Assembly: GCA_000967895.1 (NCBI GenBank)
Contig: FO203512.1
Coordinates: 434,001-498,000, forward strand
Length of the DNA stretch: 64,000 nucleotides
From: Oleispira antarctica RB-8
GTDB taxonomy: Bacteria; Pseudomonadota; Gammaproteobacteria; Pseudomonadales; Oceanobacteraceae
Direction of reading: 5' to 3'
This document shows positions 17,390 through 30,346 of this stretch, in pieces. A program made the translations under genes and the position numbers. Under the pieces are notes generated by a model. The model was not told the DNA's origin and did not search any database. It saw only the letters and a program-made list of their open reading frames with translations. How positions within the stretch are numbered: the stretch's first letter is position 1; each line of letters starts with the position of its first letter.

Positions 17390-17422
17390 TATAATTGCTT
17401 TTTCTTATTGCAGTTTTTGCAA
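17390..17422 (+). promoter_or_regulatory. ilvC-ilvY control region: -10 element and LysR-type box
   Basis: A consensus TATAAT at 17390-17395 points toward ilvY, with a poor -35. Downstream, TTGCA-gtttt-TGCAA (17408-17422) is a dyad containing the T-N11-A pattern of LysR-type regulators. Extra TTGC motifs flank it. By analogy with E. coli, IlvY binding here should control both itself and ilvC. Confidence 0.5.
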
Positions 17423-17459
17423 CGCTTGCACTTTCGACTAAAAGGTTTGAGTTTTTGTT

Positions 17460-18338
17460 ATGGAATACAGGGATTTAGAGGTGTTCGTGCAGTTGGCGGA
17501 ATATCAGAATTTAAGCGTGGTTAGCCAGTTAGTTCATTGCAGCCCTTCTACGTTAAGCCGACGATTAAAGCGTATGGAAGAAGGCGTGGGTTCCCGTTTG
17601 TTTAATCGTGAAGGAACACGCTTGCGCTTGACTGAAGAGGGGGCGCTTTTCCGCCAGCATGCTGAGCAAGTATTGGAGCTTTGGCATCAGCTTAAACTTT
17701 CAATGCAGCGTCAGGCTAGTGAATTGCAGGGACAGTTAAGTATTTATTGCTCAGTGACCGCGAGTTATAGCTTTTTGTCTGAGTTGTTAGGCAGGTTTCG
17801 GGCCCAGCATCCGTTGGTTGATATTCGTTTAAAAACGGGCGATGCCGCGGAATCGATTTCTCATGTTCAGTCGGGTGATGTTGATATGGTGATTGCGGCT
17901 CGTCCAGATCAGCTGGCTGCTAATTTAACCTTTAAAACGATTACGCCTGCCCCGTTATTATTTATAGCGCCGGTATCAAATCAAGCTGTTCCGGAATTAT
18001 TAGAAGACGATATTCATTGGGATAAGGTGCCATTAGTCCTGTCTGAGACTGGATTGGCGAGAACCCGGGTGGATCGTTGGTTTAAGCAGAAGCGTTTAAA
18101 ACAGAATATTTATGCACAGGTTTCTGGGCATGAGGCGATTGTTAGTATGGTTAGCCTTGGTTGCGGGGTGGGAGTGGTGCCTGATCTGGTGCTTAAAAAT
18201 AGCCCGCTGATGAATAAGGTGCGCATATTAGATGTACAGCCTGAACTGGAACCCTTTGCGGTTGGGCTTTGTGCGCAAAGTAAGCGCTTACATGAACCGT
18301 TGATTTCAGCCTTGTGGCAAACGGTTATGTGGGAATAG
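17460..18338 (+). CDS. ilvY: LysR-family activator of ilvC
   Basis: 292 residues. The N-terminal winged HTH (residues 1-60) has [48 protein letters not shown], where the unusual [13 protein letters not shown] turn is typical of IlvY. The C-terminal periplasmic-binding-like effector domain follows (about 90-292); in IlvY it senses acetolactate/acetohydroxybutyrate. The divergent arrangement with ilvC is the conserved gammaproteobacterial one and supports the assignment strongly. Confidence 0.93.
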   Translation: MEYRDLEVFVQLAEYQNLSVVSQLVHCSPSTLSRRLKRMEEGVGSRLFNREGTRLRLTEEGALFRQHAEQVLELWHQLKLSMQRQASELQGQLSIYCSVTASYSFLSELLGRFRAQHPLVDIRLKTGDAAESISHVQSGDVDMVIAARPDQLAANLTFKTITPAPLLFIAPVSNQAVPELLEDDIHWDKVPLVLSETGLARTRVDRWFKQKRLKQNIYAQVSGHEAIVSMVSLGCGVGVVPDLVLKNSPLMNKVRILDVQPELEPFAVGLCAQSKRLHEPLISALWQTVMWE

Positions 18339-18501
18339 CTGGCGATTCTTTGCTCATCTCAGTAAGATAGAGGATTAAAATGGTATATCTAAAAATACAC
18401 TAGCGATGTACCAGCGCTCTAAAGATGCAGTAGCGCTTAGTCACCCAGTATATGAAATCGGCAAATAATATTTATTATATAGTTAGGTAAAAGTTGAACT
18501 T

Positions 18502-19308
18502 ATGAACGATCAAGATAATAAGGTAGAGAAAGTGAACGACGATATTCAAGAAAGCACCACAGAATCAAATGGCGCTGACGAATGCTCTAGCCCGAAGCCA
18601 CGTAACAAGGGTATTTATTTATTACCGAACTTGTTTACCACAGGTGCTTTGTTCTTTGGCTTCTATGCCGTTGTTGCGAGTATGAATGGTTTATTTTCTA
18701 ACGCATCCATCGCCATTTTTATTGCCATGATTTTGGATGGCTTAGACGGCCGGGTGGCACGCTTAACCAATACTCAAAGTGATTTTGGCGCTGAATACGA
18801 TAGTTTGGCGGATATGGTGTCTTTTGGTGTTGCGCCGGCATTGGTTGCTTTTAGTTGGGCATTACAAGATTTAGGTAAGCTTGGCTGGGTTGCCGCGTTT
18901 GTTTATGTGGCTGGTGCGGCATTACGATTAGCGCGTTTCAATACTCAAATTGATACAGCCGATAAAAATTACTTTACGGGTTTAGCGAGTCCAGCTGCCG
19001 CCGCGATTGTTGCGGGTACAGTATGGTCATTTAGTGAAATGGGTGCGACAGGCGAGGATGTCGCTTGGATTATGGCATTGTTGGTACCGTTTGCAGGCTT
19101 GTTGATGGTGAGTAACTTTCAGTATCACAGCTTCAAAGGTCTGGATCTGAAAGGTAAAGTTCCTTTTGTTGCCATGCTTGCAGTTGTGATGGCGTTTGTA
19201 GTGGTTTCGATGGATCCTGCCAAGGTGCTTCTTTGTATTTTTATGGGTTATGCATTATCTGGTCCTGTGGTAAGTGGAGTGAAGTATTGGAAAGAACGTA
19301 AATCTTAA
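18502..19308 (+). CDS. pssA: CDP-diacylglycerol-serine O-phosphatidyltransferase
   Basis: 268 residues. An integral membrane enzyme making phosphatidylserine, the precursor of phosphatidylethanolamine. The CDP-alcohol phosphatidyltransferase signature DGLDGRVAR-N8-GAEYDSLAD is intact (about residues 90-115). Several membrane helices follow. The first 35 residues are charged and cytoplasmic. It is the subclass II type found in Pseudomonas and Bacillus, not the peripheral E. coli PssA. The proximity to ilvC recalls Pseudomonas gene order. Confidence 0.95.
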   Translation: MNDQDNKVEKVNDDIQESTTESNGADECSSPKPRNKGIYLLPNLFTTGALFFGFYAVVASMNGLFSNASIAIFIAMILDGLDGRVARLTNTQSDFGAEYDSLADMVSFGVAPALVAFSWALQDLGKLGWVAAFVYVAGAALRLARFNTQIDTADKNYFTGLASPAAAAIVAGTVWSFSEMGATGEDVAWIMALLVPFAGLLMVSNFQYHSFKGLDLKGKVPFVAMLAVVMAFVVVSMDPAKVLLCIFMGYALSGPVVSGVKYWKERKS

Positions 19309-19323
19309 TTTGAACTTACGCTC

Positions 19324-19358
19324 ACACACGAAGGTCTCGCAAGAGGCCTTTTTTGTGT
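19324..19358 (+). terminator. Intrinsic terminator of pssA
   Basis: AAGGTCTC-gcaa-GAGGCCTT, with one G-T pair and an outer ACAC/GTGT extension, then T-run. Confidence 0.85.
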
Positions 19359-19494
19359 CTGGAAAAGCGTAAAGTATTATATCGTGCTGGAATTTTATGG
19401 CGAGATAGCGGTCTACTTTTATAATTACTGCGTATTACATACTAATGTTTAACTACTATCTATTAATTACGAGCCCATTAATAATGAGTCTATT

Positions 19495-20493
19495 ATGCTG
19501 ATTAAGCCTGCTGTTGATATTCCATCATCTGAAATTACTTCTCATTCGGCTTATTTGAATCGTCGAAAATTTATGCAACAAGGTGGTGCTGCGATAGCCG
19601 CAATGGGCTTGGCTTCATCAGTGTGGGCATTAGAAACACACAATAGTACGCCATTAAAATTTGGCCCTGAATGGTTGAAGGCGCAGGTATCTGGAGCATC
19701 GGATACCGGGTTCGGTAAAGAGGAGAAGTTAACACCTTATCGCGATGTCACTTCTTATAATAATTTCTATGAATTTGGCACGGGTAAAGATGATCCTGCG
19801 CGTAATGCGGGTGCCTTAGTGACTGATCCATGGTCGATTACGATTGAAGGGGAGTGTGAAAAGCAGGGTACTTTTAATTTAGAAGATATTTTAAAGTCTA
19901 TGCCGTTAGAAGAACGCATCTATCGCTTACGTTGCGTGGAGGCTTGGTCGATGGTGATTCCTTGGATCGGTTTTCCGTTAGCGGAGTTGATTAAGCGCTT
20001 TAAGCCTTTATCTACCGCAAAGTATGTTGAATTCACAACATTAGAAGCACCAAAGCAAATGATTGGTCAGCGTTCTCGGTTTTCTACGATTGATTGGCCT
20101 TATATAGAGGCGCTTAGAATTGATGAGGCGATGAATCCACTAACGTTAATGGCGGTGGGCTTATATGGTGAGATTTTGCCAAAACAAAACGGTGCACCCA
20201 TTCGTCTAGTTGTGCCGTGGAAATATGGCTTTAAGAGTATTAAGTCGATCGTTAAAATCCGCTTCACTGAAAAACCTCCAATTAATACCTGGCAAGCAAT
20301 CGCGCCAAGCGAATATGGTTTCTATGCCAATGTGAATCCTGACGTATCACATCCACGCTGGAGTCAGGCGAAGGAGCGTCGTCTACCTTCTGGTTTATTT
20401 AACGTTAATCGTATCCCCACTCAGATGTTTAATGGTTATGGTGAGCAAGTTGCGCATCTCTATAAAGGCATGGATTTGAGAAAGTCATTTTGA
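19495..20493 (+). CDS. msrP: Protein-methionine-sulfoxide reductase catalytic subunit MsrP
   Basis: 332 residues. A periplasmic molybdenum-pterin enzyme that repairs methionine sulfoxide in envelope proteins. A twin-arginine signal is visible (NRRKFMQQ, residues 22-29, followed by a hydrophobic AAIAAMGLA). The Mo-ligand cysteine is Cys147 in [15 protein letters not shown]. Downstream PLxxLIKRFKP and the [15 protein letters not shown] segment fit the family. The stop overlaps the start of msrQ by one base (TGATG), so the two are translationally coupled. Confidence 0.96.
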   Translation: MLIKPAVDIPSSEITSHSAYLNRRKFMQQGGAAIAAMGLASSVWALETHNSTPLKFGPEWLKAQVSGASDTGFGKEEKLTPYRDVTSYNNFYEFGTGKDDPARNAGALVTDPWSITIEGECEKQGTFNLEDILKSMPLEERIYRLRCVEAWSMVIPWIGFPLAELIKRFKPLSTAKYVEFTTLEAPKQMIGQRSRFSTIDWPYIEALRIDEAMNPLTLMAVGLYGEILPKQNGAPIRLVVPWKYGFKSIKSIVKIRFTEKPPINTWQAIAPSEYGFYANVNPDVSHPRWSQAKERRLPSGLFNVNRIPTQMFNGYGEQVAHLYKGMDLRKSF

Positions 20494-21122
20494 TGCAACA
20501 GAAACTAATGTCTGTCTTTGTCCGTCGGTGTTTGATTTTTTCAGCCCTATTTACTCCTTTTGCTTATATTCTTGCGCAAGTGGTTGCTTTGCAGATGGGG
20601 GATTATGAAATATTAGGGCCAGAACCAGGTAAGGCAATTGTTTGGTTTACTGGGGAGTGGGCTTTTAATACGTTGCTGCTGACTTTGGCGGTTAGCCCTG
20701 TGCGTCAATGGTTGGGCTGGAAGTGGCCGTTAGTGCATAGGCGTATGCTGGGTTTGTTTGTTATGTTTTATGCGACCCTGCATTTGTTGTCTTATATGGC
20801 TTTTTTATTAGCGTGGCAGTGGCAAGATATTGGTAGCGAGCTGGTGGAGCGTCCCTATCTAACGTTGGGGTTTTTAGCTTGGCTATTATTGATTCCTCTT
20901 TCTATTACGTCTACTAAAGGTTGGCAGAGAAGACTGAAGCGTAAGTGGAAGTCATTACATAAGGTTATCTATTTAATCGCCCTATTGTGTGCCATTCATT
21001 ATCTCCTGCAAATACGCTCGAATTGGTTTGATCCTAGTTTGTATGCGTTTATTACTTTGATTCTTTTAGGGCAACGATTGTCTTTGGCTAGGATTAAGGG
21101 GTTCTTTGTTCGTTCGGTTTAG
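20493..21122 (+). CDS. msrQ: Haem-binding membrane subunit MsrQ
   Basis: 209 residues. It passes electrons from quinones to MsrP. It is a b-type haem membrane protein with about five or six helices; candidate haem-ligand histidines lie in RRMLGLFVMFYATLHLL and in HKVIYLIALLCAIHYLLQ. The ATG in the TGATG overlap with msrP was chosen over the in-frame TTG three bases earlier. No gene follows before the rRNA region. Confidence 0.94.
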   Translation: MQQKLMSVFVRRCLIFSALFTPFAYILAQVVALQMGDYEILGPEPGKAIVWFTGEWAFNTLLLTLAVSPVRQWLGWKWPLVHRRMLGLFVMFYATLHLLSYMAFLLAWQWQDIGSELVERPYLTLGFLAWLLLIPLSITSTKGWQRRLKRKWKSLHKVIYLIALLCAIHYLLQIRSNWFDPSLYAFITLILLGQRLSLARIKGFFVRSV

Positions 21123-21204
21123 TTCTGTTTGTTTTTGGTTGAAACGCTGCTTGTGGGTTTATTCTGGACCTTTGGATTTCTAATCGTAATTTGCTTGCGT
21201 TCGC

Positions 21205-21301
21205 GATGGAGATTGAATTTTGTACGGAGCGCCGTGAACCCATCCGTGGGGGCTCGCTAAAAGATCCCTCTTTTAGACGTCCTACAAAATTAATCTCCAT
21301 C
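21205..21301. repeat. Cloverleaf-like palindromic element (REP/MITE-like)
   Basis: The outer arms (21205-21228 and 21280-21301) pair almost completely, sharing GATGGAGATT and AATTTTGTA. Inside are two hairpins. One is GAGC...CCCA-tccg-TGGG...GCTC (21227-21255); the other is CTAAAAGA-tccc-TCTTTTAG (21257-21276, perfect). Weaker pairing extends outward to about 21190 and 21314. The internal block GCGCCGTGAACCCATCC resembles an intergenic repeat I recall from several marine gammaproteobacteria, where it produces spurious ORFs. It encodes nothing credible. Confidence 0.7.
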
Positions 21302-21590
21302 ACTCACCGCAAATCACTTCTGCTTTAGAAATCTGAAAAAGCCTTTCTCTTTATAGCAACGCAGCTTATCGGCAAATGATAAGCCGTCTTTATTTAGAAT
21401 AATAAACCTTCCTTGCGCCTATATAAGAATTCGTGGTGCTGTATCGGGTGGTTCGTTAATGTTTATCGAAATCGCCTTGAATCTACTCAAATCCCAACTA
21501 TCCTCTAGTTCCTAGCCAGAATTCGTACGATAACTAAGCAGTTTTGGTGGTTTTTGAATTCATTTCACTCTTTTGTAATATATTTACAGG
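21302..21590. other. Non-coding stretch between palindromic element and rRNA promoters
   Basis: No gene is seen. The only structure noted is a 7-bp hairpin GCTTATC / GATAAGC at 21364-21384 with a weak T-rich tail, possibly the msrPQ transcript end. The 3' part is AT-rich and could act as an upstream element for rRNA promoter P1. Confidence 0.5.
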
Positions 21591-21596
21591 AATCGG

Positions 21597-21624
21597 TTGA
21601 CGGGGCTGAGGATAAGCGTATTAT
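21597..21624 (+). promoter_or_regulatory. rRNA promoter P1
   Basis: TTGACG, 16 bases, TATTAT. A GC-rich discriminator and CCTGCTCAGA follow. The 16-base spacer and GC discriminator are typical of stringently controlled rRNA promoters. Confidence 0.75.
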
Positions 21625-21726
21625 TCGCCGCCTGCTCAGACAGAAAGACCTTTGGGGATTTGTGGCTGAGTTGAGATAAGGTGTTGTTTTTAAAGGTTTT
21701 TTTGAAATCTTTCTGAAAATAATCAC

Positions 21727-21754
21727 TTGACTCTCTGGCTGAAGTCTTTAAGAT
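21727..21754 (+). promoter_or_regulatory. rRNA promoter P2
   Basis: TTGACT, 16 bases, TAAGAT, followed by GCAGCCTGCTCAGA, nearly the same downstream block as P1. The upstream GAAAATAATC is repeated before P3. P1 and P2 look like a duplicated promoter unit. Confidence 0.75.
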
Positions 21755-21885
21755 ACGCAGCCTGCTCAGAGAGACTTTGAAAGCCTCTTCTTTTTAGTAA
21801 GAAGTTACTTTTAAATCACTTTAAGCATTGAAGATAAGATGTTGTTTTTCTTCTACTTTCTCTGAAAGTTAATTGAAAATAATCC

Positions 21886-21913
21886 TTGACTTCGAAACCG
21901 CACAATATATAAT
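21886..21913 (+). promoter_or_regulatory. rRNA promoter P3
   Basis: TTGACT, 16 bases, consensus TATAAT, followed by GTGCGCCC. It is the strongest of the three by consensus, about 200 bases before 16S. Confidence 0.85.
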
Positions 21914-21945
21914 GTGCGCCCACTTCGAGTAAAGCTCAGTGGAAA

Positions 21946-21996
21946 CGTTCTTTAAAAACATATTCAGATAATTCGTGTGGGTGCTTACCTTGATTG
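21946..21996 (+). promoter_or_regulatory. rRNA leader: boxA antiterminator and 16S processing arm
   Basis: CGTTCTTTAAAAA (21946-21958) is a boxA-type antitermination signal; the same word recurs in the 16S-23S spacer. The segment 21970-21996 is complementary to 23677-23705 past the 16S 3' end. It forms the long stem cut by RNase III during 16S maturation. Confidence 0.75.
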
Positions 21997-22122
21997 AGTG
22001 GAGACAGTCACTTAACAGTTCGCTGTTAGGATGACATCAAAGCATAAAACAAAGTAAGAACTTACGAACTCTACATTAATTTGGTGAGTATAAAAGTTAG
22101 TTTTTATTTTGAGTAAGATTTA

Positions 22123-23661
<1,539 letters not shown>

Positions 23662-24046
23662 AACGATATTCTTCACCAATCTTGGTTAAGTGCTCACACG
23701 AATTGTTTGAATACGATTAGCAAAAGCTAAGGCTTTTGCTCGTTCTTTAAAAATTAGGATACATGATATGAGTTATTGATTAACTCGTAAGGTTTGATTG
23801 AGGTTGGGTTTACCCAAGTTTGATTGTACTAAGCGAATTGATTATTTATCTCAGTGCTAATTCTCTATTTATACGTATTAAATTTTGAATTGTTGGTTTC
23901 GATCAACAGTCTAAGGTTTGATGCTTGTGTAAAAGAAAAAAATATTAAAGTGATAAGCAAACTCAGTTAGTTGATCAAATAATATCACCCTTAGCGTTAA
24001 TACTTCCACAGTCTCTTGTGATTGTCGAGGTGGTTTTGGGTTATAT
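23662..24046 (+). other. 16S-23S spacer without tRNA genes; boxB-boxA signal
   Basis: 385 bases. I find no tRNA (no Ile or Ala acceptor/T-loop sequence). It holds the 3' arm of the 16S processing stem (23677-23705). A perfect boxB-like hairpin AGCAAAAGC-taag-GCTTTTGCT (23719-23740) is followed directly by boxA CGTTCTTTAAAAA (23741-23753). Just before 23S, GGTTTTGGGTTATATGG pairs with the sequence after the 23S 3' end. Confidence 0.8.
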
Positions 24047-26936
<2,890 letters not shown>

Positions 26937-27159
26937 ATAACACCAAAACTGCGCGTCTATACCAAGGTAAAGACAAGCGGTGGTGTTGTAAGATCAGAAC
27001 AACTGATAAGCACACACTCTAATATTAAGCTGAAGACGCAAGTCGAAGCAGAGAATTAACACTAAGATAAAACCACATCATGTATCCGACCCTATTTGCT
27101 GAACGATTGCTGCCACTCGCAAGAGAAGTGCAATAAGACAATCACTAAGCATCAAGGTT

Positions 27160-27278
27160 TGCTTGACGACAATAGCGCTGTGGAACCACCTGAACCCATC
27201 CCGAACTCAGAAGTGAAACGCAGTAGCGCCGATGGTAGTGTGGGGTTTCCCCATGTGAGAGTAGGTCATCGTCAAGCT
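27160..27278 (+). rRNA. rrf: 5S ribosomal RNA
   Basis: About 119 bases. The terminal stem TGCTTGACGA / TCGTCAAGC closes the molecule. The core CCCATCCCGAACTCAGAAGTG and CGCCGATGGTAGTGTGG is the standard gammaproteobacterial 5S. It is the last gene of the operon and is followed by an intrinsic terminator. Confidence 0.97.
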
Positions 27279-27286
27279 CTTATTCT

Positions 27287-27324
27287 AAAAATCCCTAATC
27301 GCATCGCGGTTAGGGATTTTTTTT
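27287..27324 (+). terminator. rRNA operon terminator
   Basis: AAAAATCCCTAATCGC-atc-GCGGTTAGGGATTTTTTTT, with a single wobble pair and a long T-run. Confidence 0.95.
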
Positions 27325-27436
27325 GCCTGTAAGAAAGTGCTTATCGATCAAGGCTATTCTGGCCGAATGTTATAGCTACTCAAAACGAGCGATTTTAAAC
27401 AAGCTATGTCATAATTAACGCAATAATTATTCCCAG

Positions 27437-27457
27437 CCCTGAGCGGATTTCTCAGGG
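27437..27457 (+). promoter_or_regulatory. Hairpin in the leuA leader
   Basis: CCCTGAG-N7-CTCAGGG, 29 bases before the leuA ATG. It has no T-run and no visible leader peptide with Leu codons. It might affect translation or mark an operator. Confidence 0.35.
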
Positions 27458-27485
27458 TATGCAGCTTGAAATAGTGGAGCCTTAA

Positions 27486-29033
27486 ATGAGCCAAGATAAC
27501 TTAATCATATTTGATACGACTATGCGTGATGGCGAGCAAAGCCCTGGCGCTTCCATGACAAAAAACGAAAAAATTCGTATCGGTAAAGCCCTCGAAAAAA
27601 TGAAGGTTGATGTTATTGAAGCTGGTTTCGCCGCCGCTAGCCCTGGTGATTTTGAATCCATTCAAGCCGTCGCTGAAAACGTTAAATTTAGTACGATCTG
27701 TAGTCTAGCACGTGCGGTTGATCGTGATATTGAGCATGCAGCTGAAGCGTTAAAGAAAGCGGAGCGTGCACGTATTCATACTTTTATTGCAACGTCTCCT
27801 ATTCATATGAAGTACAAGCTGCGTATGCAGCCTGATGAAGTGATTGAGCGTGCCGTTTATGCAATTAAAAAATCTCGTAGCTTTGTAGAAGATGTTGAAT
27901 TTTCTTGTGAAGATGCGGGCCGTTCTGAAATTGACTTCTTATGCCGCATTATCGAAGCTGCAATTAATGCTGGCGCTCGCACTATTAATATCCCAGATAC
28001 CGTTGGTTATGCGATTCCTTCTGAATTTGGCGCAACCATTAAAACCTTAATCGAACGTATTCCAAACGCTGATAAAGCCATTTTCTCAGTTCATTGCCAC
28101 AACGATTTAGGTCTTGCAGTTGCTAACTCATTGGCGGCTGTTGTTAATGGTGCACGTCAGGTTGAATGTACTATTAACGGTTTGGGTGAGCGTGCAGGTA
28201 ATGCTTCGTTAGAAGAAATTGTTATGGCAACACGTACTCGCCATGACTTGTTTAATATTAGTACTAATATCGATGCCACTCAAATTGTACCAACATCGCG
28301 TTTAGTCTCCTCTATTACTGGTTTTCCAGTTCAGCCTAACAAAGCAATCGTGGGTGCAAATGCGTTTGCTCATGAATCAGGTATTCACCAAGATGGTGTA
28401 TTAAAGCATCGAGAAACCTATGAAATCATGAAGGCGGAAGATGTAGGTTGGGGCGCTAACAAAATGATTATGGGTAAGCATTCTGGTCGTGCTGCATTCC
28501 GTAGTCGTTTGGAAGAACTTGGTGTTAAGTTTGCGACGGACGAAGCTTTAAATAATGCATTTGCGCGTTTTAAAGAGTTGGCGGATAAAAAACACGAAAT
28601 CTTTGATGAAGATTTACAAGCATTGGTTTCAGAAAGTAATGCTAAAACGGCCTGCGAACGCTTCAAACTAGTCTCTTTATCTGCCCACAGTCAGACTGGT
28701 GAAATACCGACTTCCGAAATTGTTCTCAATATGGACGGTAAAGAACACACAGCAAAATCTGAGGGAAGCGGCCCTGTTGATGCGGCATTTAAAGCGATCG
28801 AACAAATTGTTCAGTCCAAAGTTAGCTTGCAGCTTTACAATGTCAATGCCATAACAGAAGGCACAGATTCACAAGGTGAAGTGACTGTGCGTTTAGAAAA
28901 AGGCGGCCGGATTGTTAATGGCAGTGGCGCTGATACCGATATCGTTATTGCATCGGCTAAAGCTTATATCTGTGCGCTGAATATGTTATTGGACGGTAAA
29001 GAGCGTCAGCATCCGCAAACAGAAGGTGTTTAA
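27486..29033 (+). CDS. leuA: 2-Isopropylmalate synthase
   Basis: 515 residues. It condenses acetyl-CoA with 2-oxoisovalerate, the first step of leucine synthesis. The catalytic barrel has [15 protein letters not shown] at the N-terminus, the metal-binding [14 protein letters not shown] and [15 protein letters not shown]. The C-terminal regulatory domain that binds leucine is present (about 390-515). It is the short, roughly 515-residue type. RBS GGAG precedes the ATG. leuBCD are not adjacent; the next genes are holD-like and rimI. The stop codon lies in a short hairpin (29029-29047). Confidence 0.97.
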   Translation: MSQDNLIIFDTTMRDGEQSPGASMTKNEKIRIGKALEKMKVDVIEAGFAAASPGDFESIQAVAENVKFSTICSLARAVDRDIEHAAEALKKAERARIHTFIATSPIHMKYKLRMQPDEVIERAVYAIKKSRSFVEDVEFSCEDAGRSEIDFLCRIIEAAINAGARTINIPDTVGYAIPSEFGATIKTLIERIPNADKAIFSVHCHNDLGLAVANSLAAVVNGARQVECTINGLGERAGNASLEEIVMATRTRHDLFNISTNIDATQIVPTSRLVSSITGFPVQPNKAIVGANAFAHESGIHQDGVLKHRETYEIMKAEDVGWGANKMIMGKHSGRAAFRSRLEELGVKFATDEALNNAFARFKELADKKHEIFDEDLQALVSESNAKTACERFKLVSLSAHSQTGEIPTSEIVLNMDGKEHTAKSEGSGPVDAAFKAIEQIVQSKVSLQLYNVNAITEGTDSQGEVTVRLEKGGRIVNGSGADTDIVIASAKAYICALNMLLDGKERQHPQTEGV

Positions 29034-29066
29034 GCCACTTGGCTAAATTAGCATTATGAAAAACTT

Positions 29067-29846
29067 ATGTTAGAACAGCAGCGTATTGAGTATTTACAGG
29101 CAATGGGTATCCAGTTATGGATGCCTCGTCATGCCTTGGATAATGCTGCTGAGTCTAGTTGGCTCGCGGGTTCAGAAGCGAATAATGCATCACTCGAAGT
29201 CAGTGGTAGTACTCCAGTTAAAGCAGGACACGCCGCTGACTTATTAGCAGAAATGGGCTTAGTTGATGCTGTTACAGTAGCGACACATCCGCAAGCGGCT
29301 GAAAGTACTTCTGCGCAGGGTCTTGTTTCTACTCCAGTTCGGCATCAGACGTTCAATACCGAAATTGCAGAGCCGAGTCATGTTGCAGAAGTGGGTGATG
29401 CTTCTGTAGATGACATACCTGTAGATCTAACTGTTCCCAAGTTCGAGCTTCATTTTGCCTTATGGCCCTGTGGTCTATTATGGGTGGGTGGCCAAACTTT
29501 TGAACAGCGAGATCATAGCTTTCAAACTGCAGTGAGCTATTCCTTGCTGGGCAATACAGCGCCACAGGCAAGTTATTCGCAATTTAAATGGCCATATATT
29601 GAAGGTAGTAATGAAGATCAGAGTATGGCAGTTGCGCTTCGTGCCTTAACCGCTCAGTGGGATTTTATGAGTAGTCAAGGTGCCCGTGGCTGGGTTGCTA
29701 TGGATTCATCAAGCCTTAAGTGGCTCGAGAAAGTATCTTCAAAAGCTTTATTTTCAGTGAATAAGCGTAGTGAGCTCTACAGCATAGCAGGCAAAAAACA
29801 ACTTTGGCTGGCACTGCAAACCCTTTCCCCTACATCAGTATCCTAA
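29067..29846 (+). CDS. Probable DNA polymerase III psi subunit (HolD-like), divergent
   Basis: 259 residues, soluble. The N-terminus RIEYLQAMGIQLWMPR closely resembles the start of E. coli HolD (QLQQLGITQWSLRRP), the peptide that binds the clamp loader. The gene directly precedes rimI, as holD does in E. coli. Residues 35-125 are low-complexity and variable. The C-terminal part (ALWPCGLLWVGG ... LWLALQTLSP) would be the chi-binding alpha/beta fold. It is almost twice the length of E. coli HolD (137 residues). The assignment rests on the N-terminal motif and synteny, and is inference. Confidence 0.6.
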   Translation: MLEQQRIEYLQAMGIQLWMPRHALDNAAESSWLAGSEANNASLEVSGSTPVKAGHAADLLAEMGLVDAVTVATHPQAAESTSAQGLVSTPVRHQTFNTEIAEPSHVAEVGDASVDDIPVDLTVPKFELHFALWPCGLLWVGGQTFEQRDHSFQTAVSYSLLGNTAPQASYSQFKWPYIEGSNEDQSMAVALRALTAQWDFMSSQGARGWVAMDSSSLKWLEKVSSKALFSVNKRSELYSIAGKKQLWLALQTLSPTSVS

Positions 29847-29849
29847 TTT

Positions 29850-30302
29850 ATGCCCATTCGTTTAATGCAAGAAAGTGATCTTGATGCGGTAATGATTAAT
29901 GAAAATGCAGCTTATGATTTTCCTTGTCCCGCTTCCATCATAGCGAGTAATCAAAAACGTTATTATTGTATTGTTTTTGAATCCCTTGCTGAAAAAGATA
30001 AGTCCGCTGAAATTTTGGGCCATGCCATTTTAAGTACGGTTGTCGATGAAGCCAGTGTCTTGAATATTGCAGTTTCACCTAAAGCACAAAGACAGCGTAT
30101 CGGTTATCAACTGATGGAGAATATTTTAGCTTACGCAGCCAGTAAAGATTGTGTTGAGGTGTTTCTAGAGGTACGTGAATCTAATCGACCAGCCTTCACA
30201 ATGTATCATCAGTTTGGTTTTAATGAAGTTGGTATTCGTCACAACTATTACCCAAGTAAGCAAGGGCAAGAAGACGCTATTTTGCTGGCCTGCTATCTCT
30301 AG
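29850..30302 (+). CDS. rimI: Ribosomal-protein-alanine N-acetyltransferase
   Basis: A 150-residue GNAT-fold enzyme that acetylates the N-terminal alanine of ribosomal protein S18. Motif A (acetyl-CoA pyrophosphate loop) is ISPKAQRQRIGYQLM-like, here VSPKAQRQRIGYQLM. Motif B is FLEVRESNRPAFTMYHQFGF, and the C-terminus is GIRHNYYPSKQGQEDAILL, with the conserved Tyr-Tyr. The gene starts three bases after the holD-like gene, so they form one unit. Confidence 0.93.
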   Translation: MPIRLMQESDLDAVMINENAAYDFPCPASIIASNQKRYYCIVFESLAEKDKSAEILGHAILSTVVDEASVLNIAVSPKAQRQRIGYQLMENILAYAASKDCVEVFLEVRESNRPAFTMYHQFGFNEVGIRHNYYPSKQGQEDAILLACYL

Positions 30303-30346
30303 CTTATAGCCTTTAACTTTTACAGCTTTTATCCTATTTAAGTCTA

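Noticed and set aside
21094-21303. Minus-strand ORF of 69 residues over the palindromic element
   Set aside because: It is a by-product of the repeated element (phrases like EPPRMGSRRS are typical of such spurious ORFs), has no RBS and overlaps the structured repeat.
23662-24046. tRNA-Ile or tRNA-Ala in the 16S-23S spacer
   Set aside because: No acceptor, D-loop or T-loop sequence (GTTCRA context) could be assembled into a cloverleaf.
27096-27332. 78-residue ORF across 5S rRNA
   Set aside because: It lies on the 5S gene and its terminator; rRNA explains the sequence fully.
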